This document shows, piece by piece, positions 23,962 through 33,854 of a stretch of DNA of 57,250 nt. The stretch's first letter is position 1. Each line of letters starts with the position of its first letter. Where the stretch lies: NCBI GenBank assembly GCA_016342415.1, contig JAEIOD010000031.1, forward strand, positions 1-57,250, in the 5' to 3' direction. This DNA is from Clostridiales bacterium. Its GTDB lineage: Bacteria; Bacillota; Clostridia; Peptostreptococcales; Acidaminobacteraceae. The notes beneath the pieces are model-generated. The model searched no databases, was not told the DNA's origin, and saw only the letters and a list, made by a program, of their open reading frames with translations. Made by a program: the position numbers and the translations under genes.

Positions 23962-24152
23962 ATCTCCCCTTTCATTACTCAATTCTTTATTACATACAAT
24001 TGTATACCAAATATACTCCTAAGAGTTTATCTTTATTAAAATATACCCTTGATCATATGATTGAACCTCTGAACACCTCAAAATCAACAGGAACAATTAA
24101 ATCGTACAATCCTCTTCACTGTTGTAATCATCAAAACCAAATGTCAGTTATA

Positions 24153-25925
24153 CTAAGTAGTAATTACTGCCTTAATTCTTCTAACTCCAGCAGATGAACT
24201 CTGTTCTTTTAAAATCTTAAAAGAATTTAGCTCCGATGTATTTTTTACATGAGGACCACCACATATTTCCAAAGAATAGTTGTCAATTTTATAAACTTTA
24301 ACCTTTTCTCCATATTTGGAATCAAATACACCTATTGCACCAAGCTCTCTAGCTTCATTAATAGTCATTTCACTGACTGATACTTCTATTTTACTATTGA
24401 TTGCATCGTTAACGATTTCTTCAACTGATTCAATTTCTTCTTTTGTCATCTTTCTATCAAATGAAAAGTCAAATCTTAAACGTTCACTATTGATATGGCT
24501 ACCTCTTTGATTAACAGTATTCCCTAGAACCTGTTTTAATGCACTATTCAATAGGTGGGTCGCAGTATGAAGTTTTATGCTCATCTCATCGCTTTCAGCA
24601 AGACCGCCTTTAAACTTCCCAATAGAGCCTGTACGCGATTTCTTTTGATGCGATTCAAAACATCTCTTAAAGCCTTCTACATCAACCGTTTTTTCTCTCT
24701 CATTTGCAAGCTCTATAGTCAACTCTAGCGGGAAACCATAAGTATCATATAATTTGAAAGCATCTTCCCCCTTAAGTTCTTGATCATCCAAATTATCAAA
24801 ATATTTACTTGCAACTTTAAGACCGCTTCTTAGTGTCTTATTAAACTTATTGTATTCCTTTGCAAGTTCATCCAATATAAAGGATTCCGATAATTTCAAT
24901 TGACTGTACGACTCTTTGTATTCATCAATCACAACTCTAGCAAGGTCTATTAAAATATTGTCTTGTACACCGAGTTGCAAAGTCATTCTTATCGCTCTTC
25001 TAATCAATCGTCTCAAGATATAACCTTGATCAGAATTAGATGGAACAATTTTCTTCGGATCCGCTAATATAAATGATGATGCTCTGATATGTTCGGATAT
25101 AACTCGAAAGTTCTTCTGTGTTGATAGATCATATTTTACATTTGATAATTCTTCTATTTTTTTGATCAAAGGCAAAAATAGATCCGTCTCATATACATTG
25201 TATAAGTCGTTCTTTAATATCAATAACCTTTCCAATCCCAAGCCAACATCTATATTTTTCTGTTCAAGATCTTTCAACGTCCCATCTTCTTTTTTATCAT
25301 AAGACATAAATACATTATTACCGATCTCCATATATTTACCACAGTTACAAGCTGGTCCGCAGTCTTCACTACAATCCTCCAGCTCATTAACATAAAACAT
25401 TTCTGAATCAGGTCCACAAGGCCCAGTTTCACCAATAGGTCCCCACCAGTTTTCTTCATCACCATAATAAAATATTTGATGTTCCCTCAGACCTAAACTC
25501 TGCCACGTTTTTACAGCTTCACTATCTTCTTCAACTAAGTCGTTGCCTTTATGAACCGTTACAGCAAGCTTTGATATTGGAATACCCACCTTCTCTGTAA
25601 TAAATTCGAAACTCATTTTTATAGCATCACTTTTAAAATAATCACCTAGTGACCAATTACCTAACATTTCAAACATGGTCAAATGATAATCATCTCCAAC
25701 TTCATCAATATCATCTGTTCTAACACATCGTTGTACATTAACAAGTCTGTTACCTTTAGGGTGTCTCTTCCCCATAAGAAATGGAATCAATGGTTGCATG
25801 CCAGCTGATATGTAAAGAACACTTGCATCGTCTTCAGGTATCAGAGAAGCTGCGGCAGCTAACTCATGTCCCCTTTCATTGTAGAATGTTAAATATAGAT
25901 TTCTTAATTCATTAGCTTTCATCAT
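24153..25925 (-). CDS. Short alanyl-tRNA synthetase (lacks C-terminal domain)
   Basis: About 590 residues against roughly 870 for standard AlaRS. The class II catalytic core is present (MFEMLGNWSLGDYFK motif 2; GLGLERLLIL motif 3 region), with the tRNA-binding helical region and the editing domain: HTATHLLNSAL (H-x-x-x-H) and CGGPHV (C-x-x-x-H). The DHHA1-like C-Ala domain is missing; the protein stops just after the editing core. It carries a Cys-rich insertion (DCSEDCGPACNCGKY). The start at ATG 25925 follows AAGGAAG; a second ATG is at 25922. It is controlled by a T-box leader. It may be the main AlaRS, or a paralogue. Confidence 0.85.
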   Translation of the reverse strand: MMKANELRNLYLTFYNERGHELAAAASLIPEDDASVLYISAGMQPLIPFLMGKRHPKGNRLVNVQRCVRTDDIDEVGDDYHLTMFEMLGNWSLGDYFKSDAIKMSFEFITEKVGIPISKLAVTVHKGNDLVEEDSEAVKTWQSLGLREHQIFYYGDEENWWGPIGETGPCGPDSEMFYVNELEDCSEDCGPACNCGKYMEIGNNVFMSYDKKEDGTLKDLEQKNIDVGLGLERLLILKNDLYNVYETDLFLPLIKKIEELSNVKYDLSTQKNFRVISEHIRASSFILADPKKIVPSNSDQGYILRRLIRRAIRMTLQLGVQDNILIDLARVVIDEYKESYSQLKLSESFILDELAKEYNKFNKTLRSGLKVASKYFDNLDDQELKGEDAFKLYDTYGFPLELTIELANEREKTVDVEGFKRCFESHQKKSRTGSIGKFKGGLAESDEMSIKLHTATHLLNSALKQVLGNTVNQRGSHINSERLRFDFSFDRKMTKEEIESVEEIVNDAINSKIEVSVSEMTINEARELGAIGVFDSKYGEKVKVYKIDNYSLEICGGPHVKNTSELNSFKILKEQSSSAGVRRIKAVITT

Positions 25926-25949
25926 TTTCTTCCTTTCTTTTTCCAACAA

Positions 25950-26220
25950 TAAAAAAAACCCTAAGCATTTAATGCTTAGGGCGAATTGACATCCGTGGTA
26001 CCACCTAAATTCAGAGTAAAACTCTGCACTCACTATGTACGGGCCTATTGCCGATACACTCTCCTAAGATAACGGGGGATTTACCGTTGAAACCTACTAT
26101 TATTTCGGATTCACAGCTCTGAGACTGCTTCAATATACTCACACTAAAGATTCACACCAACCATCTTCTCTCTGTAAACTGAAATATATTTACTATTTCT
26201 CTTCATTGCCTTTAATAATT
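25950..26220 (-). promoter_or_regulatory. T-box riboswitch upstream of the AlaRS gene
   Basis: The conserved T-box sequence AGGTGGTACCACGGAT is on the minus strand at 26006-25991. It is followed by a terminator hairpin, CCCTAAGCATT / AATGCTTAGGG (25959-25969 and 25971-25981), and a run of eight T. Upstream is a stem I-like region, and AGAGCTGTGAATCC holds a plausible specifier GCT (Ala). Uncharged tRNA-Ala would stabilise the antiterminator and switch on the synthetase gene. Confidence 0.9.
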
Positions 26221-26227
26221 AATATAA

Positions 26228-26256
26228 ATCTTAACACTACTTTTTCACCATGTCAA
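26228..26256 (-). promoter_or_regulatory. Sigma-A promoter of the T-box/AlaRS transcript
   Basis: On the minus strand, TTGACA (26256-26251) and TAAGAT (26233-26228) are separated by 17 bp, close to the housekeeping consensus. The T-box leader starts just downstream. Confidence 0.8.
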
Positions 26257-26363
26257 CAATTCTCTTAATTGAATCATCATAAATCAATATTTCAGAACAA
26301 GCGATTGTATAATTTTCTTTTGGAAAACATGATGATATAGTAATTTGAAAAATATTACAAAAA

Positions 26364-26383
26364 AAACCATCGAATGATGGTTT
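26364..26383 (-). terminator. Terminator of the chemoreceptor gene
   Basis: Arms AAACCATC (26364-26371) and GATGGTTT (26376-26383), followed by TTTTTT on the minus strand. Confidence 0.8.
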
Positions 26384-26416
26384 AATTTAAGTTATGATAT
26401 TTTCTTCAGTTATTTC

Positions 26417-28621
26417 CTATATCTGTTCATTCTCAATGTCAACGAATATCTCAGCTCTAGAATTGTCCTCATCAGTCATTAGAGTTTTTTCCTCTTGATG
26501 ATCTGAATCAACTTTAAACTTATGCATCTCCACTTCAATCAATTCGGCAACCTGAGCAATCACTTCTGTCATCTGTTGGATCTGTTGCATATTGCTAATT
26601 TGGTTTTCCATCATCGACGATACAGAATCTGCTGCCGCAGAAGATTCCTGTGTAACTGCTGCAATATTACCAATCGAATTGACAACTACATCTTTAGAAG
26701 AGTTCACTTCATTCAACTCATTCGTCAGCTGTTCAATTAGACCAATGATACCATTAACACTTTCAATCGTATTATTAATCGAATATTCCACATTCGTTGT
26801 CACTTCTTCAGTCTGGTCAGCATTACCTCTGGCAACCTGGATGTTGTCTGAAACAACTCTTACCTGATCTTCAATTGCAACTGTAAATTCTTCAATCTTT
26901 GATGTTGATTCAGATGTCTGAACTGCAAGTTTTCTGATTTCATCAGCAACTACTGCGAAACCTCTACCTGCTTCACCTGCTCTTGCTGCTTCGATAGAAG
27001 CATTCAACGCCAATAGGTTCGTCTGACTTGCAATATTTTTTATGACATTTACTATCTCGTCAATTTGATTTGATTTTCTTAGTAAATCTGCCACATTATT
27101 TTCCATGACATCTGTGTTTTTAACGTTCTCAATAGTCGACTTTCTAAGTGTTTCTACAACTTTGATAGAAGATTCATTAAGTTCTTTGGTACTGTTCGAA
27201 TACTCAAGTACTTTCCCAACGCTGGTCATAACCGCATTGATTTTTGAATTCAAGACCAACAACTCTTCGTTGCTCTTCTGAGCTTCTTCAGCTTGATCAT
27301 TGGCTCCTAGTGTTAAATCTTCAACCGATGCATAAACCTGGTTGATCGAATCCGTTGAATCATTACCAATTATAGTCATATTCTCTGACTTTACAAACAA
27401 TTCAGATGATAAACCTTGAAGTCTCAATACGATCTCTGTCAAGGCAGATTTCATATGGTCAAGTTGCATGGCCATCTTACCGGTTTCATCTTTGGCTTTC
27501 TTTAATTTATCTATATTGTCATCTTGTTGTAAGTCCAGTTCACTGACTTGTCCAAGTGATTTGGTTACCATATTAAGCGGTTTGGCTAACATAGACGAAA
27601 GGATTATAGCAATCAATGAAGATATTGCAACAACTGCAATCAAAACAAATATGAAAATACGGTTCATACCATCTCTTGCTTGGAATATCTCATCCATAGG
27701 TGGCACAATACCAACAGTCCAGCCATTGCTCAGTCTGATGAATCCACTGATATTGTCTTCACCATCCAATTTGTATTCTTGAATACCTACTTCTTTTTCA
27801 AGCATGGCATCATATAATGGTTTGACTTCATCGCCAATCGTTAACATGTTATCGCCAACTTCATATTTATCATGAACTAGGAAATCGTAATTTTCATCTA
27901 AAAGATAAGCGTATCCGGTCTCATAAACTTTTTCTTGTGCTACTTGATTTTCAATCACGCTGTAATCGATAGTCACCCCGGCAACACCCACGAACGTGAA
28001 ATACTTATATACCGGCTTGACATATGAGATCAGAACAATTCCAGACTCTTCATCAAAATATGGAGCTGTCCAAATACCTTGGGTTTCCGTTTTATTGGTT
28101 GCAGCTTCTTTACCCGCTATTTTTGCTTCAAAGAACCAAGCAATATCCTCTGGAGGAGCAGTTTCATCAGATACATTAAAAATTTCCATATCCATTGGTA
28201 CTGCATTAAACTTAGAACCTGCCGGATCATTCGTTATAGATAATTGATGTTGTTCAATATCAAAATTCGGATCGAAAATGAAGAAAGCTTCATTGGCCCC
28301 TTCTAGACTCTCTGCAACATCTGTAAGAATTCTCTTTAAGTTATTTTCAGTCAAACTTCTATATGAGTTTTCTATCTCATATTTCTTGATATCAACTATA
28401 TTTTCTAAAGTTGATGCTGTATTGTCGACAGTCACTTCCGTACTGGTCAATAAAGCCTGAATTCTCTGTCCTATATCCTTGGATTGATATTCAAGTCGAG
28501 CTCTAGCTTCATCATATATACCACTGGATCCTCTACTGGTTATCAAAAAACCCGAGACCAATACCGATATGATTGCGCAAGCTGTTATAGCAATTAAAAT
28601 TTTTCCCTTAATACTTCTCAT
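26417..28621 (-). CDS. Methyl-accepting chemotaxis protein with extracellular Cache domain
   Basis: A 734-residue chemoreceptor. An N-terminal membrane segment (about residues 6-26) is followed by a dCache-like sensor outside the cell (about 35-295, with ETQGIWTAPYFDEESGIVLISYVKPVY split over the usual strands), a second membrane segment (about 305-328), a HAMP domain, and the MCP signalling coiled coil. The hairpin tip EAARAGEAGRGFAVVADEIR is well conserved. Ligands of dCache receptors are often amino acids or other small molecules; none can be assigned. The start is set at ATG 28621 with GGAGG 7 nt upstream. No che genes lie in the window. Confidence 0.9.
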   Translation of the reverse strand: MRSIKGKILIAITACAIISVLVSGFLITSRGSSGIYDEARARLEYQSKDIGQRIQALLTSTEVTVDNTASTLENIVDIKKYEIENSYRSLTENNLKRILTDVAESLEGANEAFFIFDPNFDIEQHQLSITNDPAGSKFNAVPMDMEIFNVSDETAPPEDIAWFFEAKIAGKEAATNKTETQGIWTAPYFDEESGIVLISYVKPVYKYFTFVGVAGVTIDYSVIENQVAQEKVYETGYAYLLDENYDFLVHDKYEVGDNMLTIGDEVKPLYDAMLEKEVGIQEYKLDGEDNISGFIRLSNGWTVGIVPPMDEIFQARDGMNRIFIFVLIAVVAISSLIAIILSSMLAKPLNMVTKSLGQVSELDLQQDDNIDKLKKAKDETGKMAMQLDHMKSALTEIVLRLQGLSSELFVKSENMTIIGNDSTDSINQVYASVEDLTLGANDQAEEAQKSNEELLVLNSKINAVMTSVGKVLEYSNSTKELNESSIKVVETLRKSTIENVKNTDVMENNVADLLRKSNQIDEIVNVIKNIASQTNLLALNASIEAARAGEAGRGFAVVADEIRKLAVQTSESTSKIEEFTVAIEDQVRVVSDNIQVARGNADQTEEVTTNVEYSINNTIESVNGIIGLIEQLTNELNEVNSSKDVVVNSIGNIAAVTQESSAAADSVSSMMENQISNMQQIQQMTEVIAQVAELIEVEMHKFKVDSDHQEEKTLMTDEDNSRAEIFVDIENEQI

Positions 28622-28965
28622 ATGTTCCCTCCCCAAAGTTCTCAAGACTGACATAATTGTACCATATTGTGATACTTTTAAACAGTGAACATTGTGCGAA
28701 TTCTGAATAATTTAAAAACACAAAAAAAGTATACTTTGGTATATACTTTACTTTGAGTATTGCAAGAACCGCCATTCAACACGAGAGACACAGATTCCCT
28801 CCCCGATTAAAATCATTTTCCCGAACCTTATTATTCAGCTACATCATCCATTCATTTTTTCTATACTTATCATCAATACAAATCTTTGGTCAAAATTGTA
28901 GAGTAAACACTTTGAAAATAATGTACAATAAAATTAATTCCGGAAGAAAATTAAGAGGTGATGAA
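28622..28965. promoter_or_regulatory. Divergent regulatory region between chemoreceptor and AraC-type gene
   Basis: A 344-base AT-rich gap with no supported gene. On the minus strand TACAAT sits about 35 bases before the chemoreceptor start. On the plus strand TACAAT (28924-28929) lies 37 bases before the AraC-type start. GTATAC and GGTATATAC repeats at about 28728-28747 might be an operator. Confidence 0.4.
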
Positions 28966-30483
28966 ATGGATTATTCTTTATCAATATGGTCAATTGCAAC
29001 ATTTATAGAATCCAACATAAAAGAAGACATCAAGTATGAGGAGCTAGAACAAATAACAGGTTTTTCATATAGACACTTAAGGTCTATAATAAAATCTGCA
29101 ACAGGAATTTCGTTGTCAAACTACATACTCAACAGGCGAATTGCCAATGCTGCATTTGATCTGATTCATTCAGTTAAACCCATTACTGATATTGCATTTG
29201 AATACAGTTTCAATAGCTATGATGCCTTTGCTAGAGCCTTTAAAAGAATCACGGGTAAATCTCCAAAGCAATTCCGCGAAGGTAAATATAACGTTGGACA
29301 TAGACGTATACTCATGAGCTTTTATGCACCAGAAATCTATAAAGATACTGATATTACATACAATCACCCCACAATACGGGAGGATTTGAAAATGGAAAAA
29401 AGAATAGAAAAAGGCATCAAAAGTTGTATCTTGTTTGGAGTTCCTAAGGTCTCTTATACCTATGAGGAATGTACCCCCTTAGCAGTTTCTATAAAAGCTG
29501 CTCTAAACTATATGGGCGATCAAATCGATTACACTTATCTGATGGCTGCAATGGGTGCAGCATTCCGATTAAGATGGAATAAGGACTATTGGGATGGTGG
29601 TAATGTAGATGTCCTCAATATATACGAAAAACAGTATGATGTCTTTACACACGCTTTTGATGCGAGTAATAGAGACTTCTCCTTATTAACCCGTGATAAT
29701 TCAACAAAAGAAGACTTCAAAGCCTTTATTATAAAAGAAATTGATGCTGGAAGACCCGTCATCGCACTAGGTATAATTGGTCCACCTGAAGCAGGCATTA
29801 TCACTGGTTATGACAACAATGGGGATACTGTGTTAGGATGGAACTGTTTCCAAGAGAACAAAGAAGTGGCTTCTGATGTAACTTTTCATGATTGTGGATA
29901 CTATATCACAAGTAGCTGGTGGGACAACCCGGAAACTGCAGCACTAGTTTCTATAGGTGAGAAAAAGACCGAAAACGTCACTTATAAAGAAATTCTTAAA
30001 AATGCAATTCATATTTTATCAACGAATCAAATAACCGTACAGGACGGTTCAGGCAAAGCCAGAGATGTATTCGCATGCGGACAAGCTGCTTATGAATTGT
30101 GGGCGGCCAGCATCTTAGATGAATCACAATTTAGTCAAAATTTGATTATGCCTTTAAAAATAGAAAAGCTTATGTGTCAAGGCGATGCACAAGCAATGGT
30201 AGGCGAAGGTAGAAGTTATGCAGCATGTTTCCTGGAATGGATTGGAAAAAACAACACCACTGTTCAAAAACAATGTTCAGACGCTGCCAGTCACTTTAGA
30301 AAATCAGCTGCATGTGCTATCAAAATGTACGAACTGAGAGGCGGTTTTCAGCAGTCAGCTGAAGTTCTTGATAATTTTATGAGAAGAGATGTGCGTGAAA
30401 AAACTGCCGAGATGATTATGGAAGCAAAAGATAATGAAAAGAAAGCACTTGAAATAATAAAGGAAATAGCTACATTTTTGTAA
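28966..30483 (+). CDS. AraC-family regulator fused to a peptidase-like (BtrH_N/C39-like) domain
   Basis: A 505-residue protein. Residues 5-110 are an AraC/XylS DNA-binding region: two helix-turn-helices, IKYEELEQITGFSYRHLRSI and ITDIAFEYSFNSYDAFARAFKRITGKSPKQFR. From about residue 150 the protein resembles papain-like C39/BtrH_N folds (CTPLAVSIKAALNYMG; GRPVIALGIIGPPEAGIITGYD), but a full catalytic triad cannot be confirmed. The last 120 residues are helical. The inferred role is a regulator whose sensor uses a dead or active peptidase-like fold. The start is set at ATG 28966, with AGAGGTG upstream; the frame is open upstream from 28753, but that part looks non-coding. Targets are unknown. 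Confidence 0.75.
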   Translation: MDYSLSIWSIATFIESNIKEDIKYEELEQITGFSYRHLRSIIKSATGISLSNYILNRRIANAAFDLIHSVKPITDIAFEYSFNSYDAFARAFKRITGKSPKQFREGKYNVGHRRILMSFYAPEIYKDTDITYNHPTIREDLKMEKRIEKGIKSCILFGVPKVSYTYEECTPLAVSIKAALNYMGDQIDYTYLMAAMGAAFRLRWNKDYWDGGNVDVLNIYEKQYDVFTHAFDASNRDFSLLTRDNSTKEDFKAFIIKEIDAGRPVIALGIIGPPEAGIITGYDNNGDTVLGWNCFQENKEVASDVTFHDCGYYITSSWWDNPETAALVSIGEKKTENVTYKEILKNAIHILSTNQITVQDGSGKARDVFACGQAAYELWAASILDESQFSQNLIMPLKIEKLMCQGDAQAMVGEGRSYAACFLEWIGKNNTTVQKQCSDAASHFRKSAACAIKMYELRGGFQQSAEVLDNFMRRDVREKTAEMIMEAKDNEKKALEIIKEIATFL

Positions 30484-30486
30484 AAA

Positions 30487-30519
30487 CAAGCTCTTGATTA
30501 TGCGATAATCAAGAGCTTG
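30487..30519. terminator. Bidirectional terminator between convergent genes
   Basis: Perfect 15-bp arms CAAGCTCTTGATTAT (30487-30501) and ATAATCAAGAGCTTG (30505-30519) with loop GCG. On the minus strand TTTTT follows directly, so it ends the P-ATPase transcript well; it also lies 3 bases after the AraC-type stop. Confidence 0.85.
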
Positions 30520-30630
30520 TTCATTGCATTTACTTCTGAATGACTCCATAATATAATCTGGATTTCATGCTTCATTTTTTCATGATTTGATACCAAATCT
30601 ATAGAAGTAACTCTAGAGAGTTTTCCAATC

Positions 30631-33285
30631 TTATTTAACCTTTTTTGCAAGTTCTCCAAAGAATAAGGGAACAATCCCCAAAACAGTGGCAATACTCAAC
30701 TGTCCCAGGTTAAGAGATGTTGTTGTAAAGATGGGTTGTAAAAACGGTACATAAACCACGATAAGCAACAGCATCATGGCACCAGCTACAGAATAATTAA
30801 GGTATTTGTTACTAAATATCTTAAGGCTGAACAATGATTTGTACTCTGATCTTGCAGAGTAAGCTCTTAACATCTCACCAATAATCAAGGTTGTAAAACA
30901 GAAGGTTCTAGCAACCGTCAACTGTAATTCCGGGGAAATATCCCCTGCCATAACGAATCCTAGTCTATATGATCCAAGAACGGCCACTGTCAATCCAACA
31001 CTTTGAAACGCCAAAGCTATTTTCATGGTTCTATCAACAATGGGTTCAGCTGGGTCTCTCGGTTGCTGCTTCATGATGTCCTTCTCGCCCTCTTCAAGAC
31101 CGAGTGCAAAGGCCGGGAACGAATCCGTTATTAGATTTATCCAGAGCAGTTGAATGGGTACCAATGGTACTGCCCATCCTGATAACATGGCAATAAATAT
31201 TATGAGTATTTCACCTATGTTACACGACAACAAGAAACCTACAAATTTACGTATATTGCTATATATGATGCGCCCTTCTTCAACTGCGTCAACAATGCTT
31301 GCAAAGTTATCGTCTGTCAAAATCATATCAGCTGCTTCTTTTGAAACATCTGTTCCAGTGATTCCCATGGCTATACCAATATCTGCCCGTTTTAGAGCTG
31401 GTGCATCGTTAACACCATCCCCCGTCATAGCAACAACATCGCCGTTTTTTTTCACCGTTTCCACGATTCTTACTTTATGTTCTGGAGAAACTCTTGCAAA
31501 GACACTTGTCGTCTTGACTTTCTCACGGAAATCCTCTTCACTATAATCATTGATCCTAGAACCTTCCAAAGTTTCATCAGCACTTTCTATGATGCCTAAC
31601 TGCATAGCGATTGCACTTGCCGTTGTAATGTGATCACCAGTTATCATCACCACTCTAATACCTGCCTTTTTACAGAGTTCAACTGCTGCTTTGGCTTCTT
31701 CTCTAGGCGGATCTATCATACAGCTTAAGCCTAAAAAGATAAGGTCCTGTTCCTCATTAAAAAGATCTGATTGTTTATTTATAATTTTATATGTATAAGC
31801 AAGCACCCTAAGGGCTTGTTTTGCATAACTATTGTTTTTTTCTAGAATTCTGGTTCTGTCTTCATCTGTAATATCTCTAACTTCATTGTTTATGAGGATT
31901 TTAGAACATCTTGAAAGTGCCACATCTGGTGCACCTTTTGTAAACATATGGTACTCATTGTCGAGTAGATGTTTCGTTGACATCAGTTTTCTATTTGAGT
32001 CAAAAGGAAATTCAGCCAATCTTGGATAAGTTTGATTCAATACCTCTTGGTCCATTCCTCCTTTTGCAGCCAAAACCACAAGAGCACCTTCGGTCGGATC
32101 ACCAATGACTTCCTCTTCTTTAATCTTCGAATCGTTGCATAACACCGCTGCTTTTAACAGTTTATCAATGACATCAGGATTCTTATTTGTGTCAGAATCT
32201 ATGTTACCTTCAAACCCGTAACCAGTACCCGATACCTGCCATTCATCATCACCATCATAAACTTTAAGCACAGTCATCTTATTCTGTGTTAAAGTACCTG
32301 TTTTATCGGTACAGATCACCGTAGTGGATCCAAGAGTCTCAACCGCTCCCAAGTTCTTCATAATGGCATGTCTAGATACCATTTTGGTGACACCCATAGC
32401 CAGTACAACTGTCACCACTGCCGGTAAACCTTCCGGTATTGCTGCAACAGCCAAACTGATTGCCGTCATAAATACTTCTAACAGTGGTTCACCTCTTAAC
32501 ATGCCAAGACCAAATATAACAGCACAGACAAAAATACAGATGATTCCAAGCATTTTTCCGAAGCTGGAAAGCTTTTCTTGAAGCGGTGTTCTACTGTCTT
32601 CAGTTTCATTTAACATGGTAGCGATTTTACCGATTTCCGTGTTCATCCCGGTAGCAACTACGACACCTTTTCCCCTACCATAGGTAACTATAGTACTCAT
32701 ATAAGCACTGTTGGTTCTATCACCTATCGACGCATCAAGTTCAATAATGCCTGGCTTTTTATCAACAGCCACCGATTCACCTGTTAAAGCCGACTCGTCA
32801 ATTTTAAGATTCGCAGACTCGACAAGTATCAAGTCAGCAGGCACATAATCACCAGATTCAAGTTGTACAAGATCCCCTGGTACCAATTCTTTGGAATCAA
32901 CGACATCTATTTTTCCGTCACGTATTACTTTTGCTTTTGGTGCCGCCATCCTTTTAAGCGCCGCCAAAGCATCACTGGCTTTTCTTTCTTGTGTGATCCC
33001 AAGAACAGCGTTTAAAACCACAATGCCAATGATAACTGCTCCATCAATAACTTCTCCTGCTACGATGGACAACACCGCCGCCGCGATTAAGATAATGATC
33101 ATAAAGTCACTGATTTGTTCAACGATCATTTTCCATAAAGTTTTTCCGGCTTTTTCCTGTAATGCGTTCTCACCAAATTTTTCTCTTACTCTTTTTATAT
33201 CACCAACACTCAAGCCCGATTGGACACTTGTATTGAACGATTCTTCAATCTCTTTAATGGGTTTATTATAATACTCAGTCTTCAC
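30631..33285 (-). CDS. Calcium-transporting P-type ATPase
   Basis: About 884 residues: a P2A-type (SERCA/PMCA-like) pump exporting Ca2+ at the cost of ATP. The N-terminal cation ATPase domain is followed by an actuator domain with TGES (DESALTGESVAVDKK), the phosphorylation motif DKTGTLTQNKMT, the nucleotide-binding KGAPD, the hinge TGDGVNDAPALKRADIG, and the C-terminal membrane domain with LLWINLITDSFPAFALG. The PEGLP motif of the ion site (AAIPEGLPAVV) is in the fourth membrane segment. The start may be the GTG at 33285 (GGGAGG 4 nt upstream) or an ATG at 33303; the frame is open to 33336. The neighbouring genes are unrelated. Confidence 0.9.
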   Translation of the reverse strand: MKTEYYNKPIKEIEESFNTSVQSGLSVGDIKRVREKFGENALQEKAGKTLWKMIVEQISDFMIIILIAAAVLSIVAGEVIDGAVIIGIVVLNAVLGITQERKASDALAALKRMAAPKAKVIRDGKIDVVDSKELVPGDLVQLESGDYVPADLILVESANLKIDESALTGESVAVDKKPGIIELDASIGDRTNSAYMSTIVTYGRGKGVVVATGMNTEIGKIATMLNETEDSRTPLQEKLSSFGKMLGIICIFVCAVIFGLGMLRGEPLLEVFMTAISLAVAAIPEGLPAVVTVVLAMGVTKMVSRHAIMKNLGAVETLGSTTVICTDKTGTLTQNKMTVLKVYDGDDEWQVSGTGYGFEGNIDSDTNKNPDVIDKLLKAAVLCNDSKIKEEEVIGDPTEGALVVLAAKGGMDQEVLNQTYPRLAEFPFDSNRKLMSTKHLLDNEYHMFTKGAPDVALSRCSKILINNEVRDITDEDRTRILEKNNSYAKQALRVLAYTYKIINKQSDLFNEEQDLIFLGLSCMIDPPREEAKAAVELCKKAGIRVVMITGDHITTASAIAMQLGIIESADETLEGSRINDYSEEDFREKVKTTSVFARVSPEHKVRIVETVKKNGDVVAMTGDGVNDAPALKRADIGIAMGITGTDVSKEAADMILTDDNFASIVDAVEEGRIIYSNIRKFVGFLLSCNIGEILIIFIAMLSGWAVPLVPIQLLWINLITDSFPAFALGLEEGEKDIMKQQPRDPAEPIVDRTMKIALAFQSVGLTVAVLGSYRLGFVMAGDISPELQLTVARTFCFTTLIIGEMLRAYSARSEYKSLFSLKIFSNKYLNYSVAGAMMLLLIVVYVPFLQPIFTTTSLNLGQLSIATVLGIVPLFFGELAKKVK

Positions 33286-33456
33286 TTTGCCTCCCGTTTC
33301 CATTTGTCTCACCACTACTTGTTTAATTATAACCAATGTTCTGAAAAAAATACATTAATAATCCGTTAACTCTTTAGTTTAGGTTTGTTATCTTAATGAA
33401 CTACATACAGTACTGCCAGTCTTTAAAAACAAGTCCAATTGCACTTTTCAAATAAA

Positions 33457-33488
33457 AAGTTCCTAGTGATATTTCTCACTTGGAACTT
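33457..33488 (-). terminator. Terminator of the 76-residue protein gene
   Basis: Arms AAGTTCC-T-AGTGA (33457-33469) and TCACT-T-GGAACTT (33476-33488), with one central T-T mismatch, followed by TTTATTTG on the minus strand. A similar GTTCC/GGAAC-type hairpin follows the YolD gene. Confidence 0.8.
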
Positions 33489-33542
33489 GAAATTGCTTTT
33501 CATTGATTAAAATGCTAATTCTAGTCTACAATACGGTATCTA

Positions 33543-33773
33543 TTATAGGTTTATCTGATCTTTTTTCCTTTTAAGTCTTCTTAAGTATTTATCTTTCAAA
33601 GTATTCTTCTTTTCAAGTAAGCCAATCTTTTTTTTCAAATCCTCTATGTAATCCTTAGTAAGTTCAGTACCACCTCTTACTTCAATATCCTCGTGATGAC
33701 TCATGTCATCAAGCCATTGACTAACTGATTTTTCACGAAGTTCATTGTATGTATTATCTTCTTTTCCAAACAT
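33543..33773 (-). CDS. Small charged protein, unknown
   Basis: A 76-residue, highly charged protein, mostly helical, with a basic C-terminus (LKDKYLRRLKRKKDQINL) and a likely coiled coil over residues 40-70. GAGGG lies about 10 nt before the ATG and a clear terminator follows, which supports a real gene. No family is recognised. It lies downstream of the peptide deformylase gene on the same strand, with an 81-base gap, so the two may be cotranscribed. Confidence 0.55.
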   Translation of the reverse strand: MFGKEDNTYNELREKSVSQWLDDMSHHEDIEVRGGTELTKDYIEDLKKKIGLLEKKNTLKDKYLRRLKRKKDQINL

Positions 33774-33854
33774 ATAAATACGCCCTCAACTCTCTATCAA
33801 ATGGATGTTTAACCACTTACAAATTTTCTTTTTACCTTTATGTCCATATACTTT

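Noticed and set aside
28753..28965. N-terminal extension of the AraC-type regulator
   Set aside because: The extra 71 residues look non-coding, overlap the promoter region, and the ATG at 28966 has a good ribosome site.
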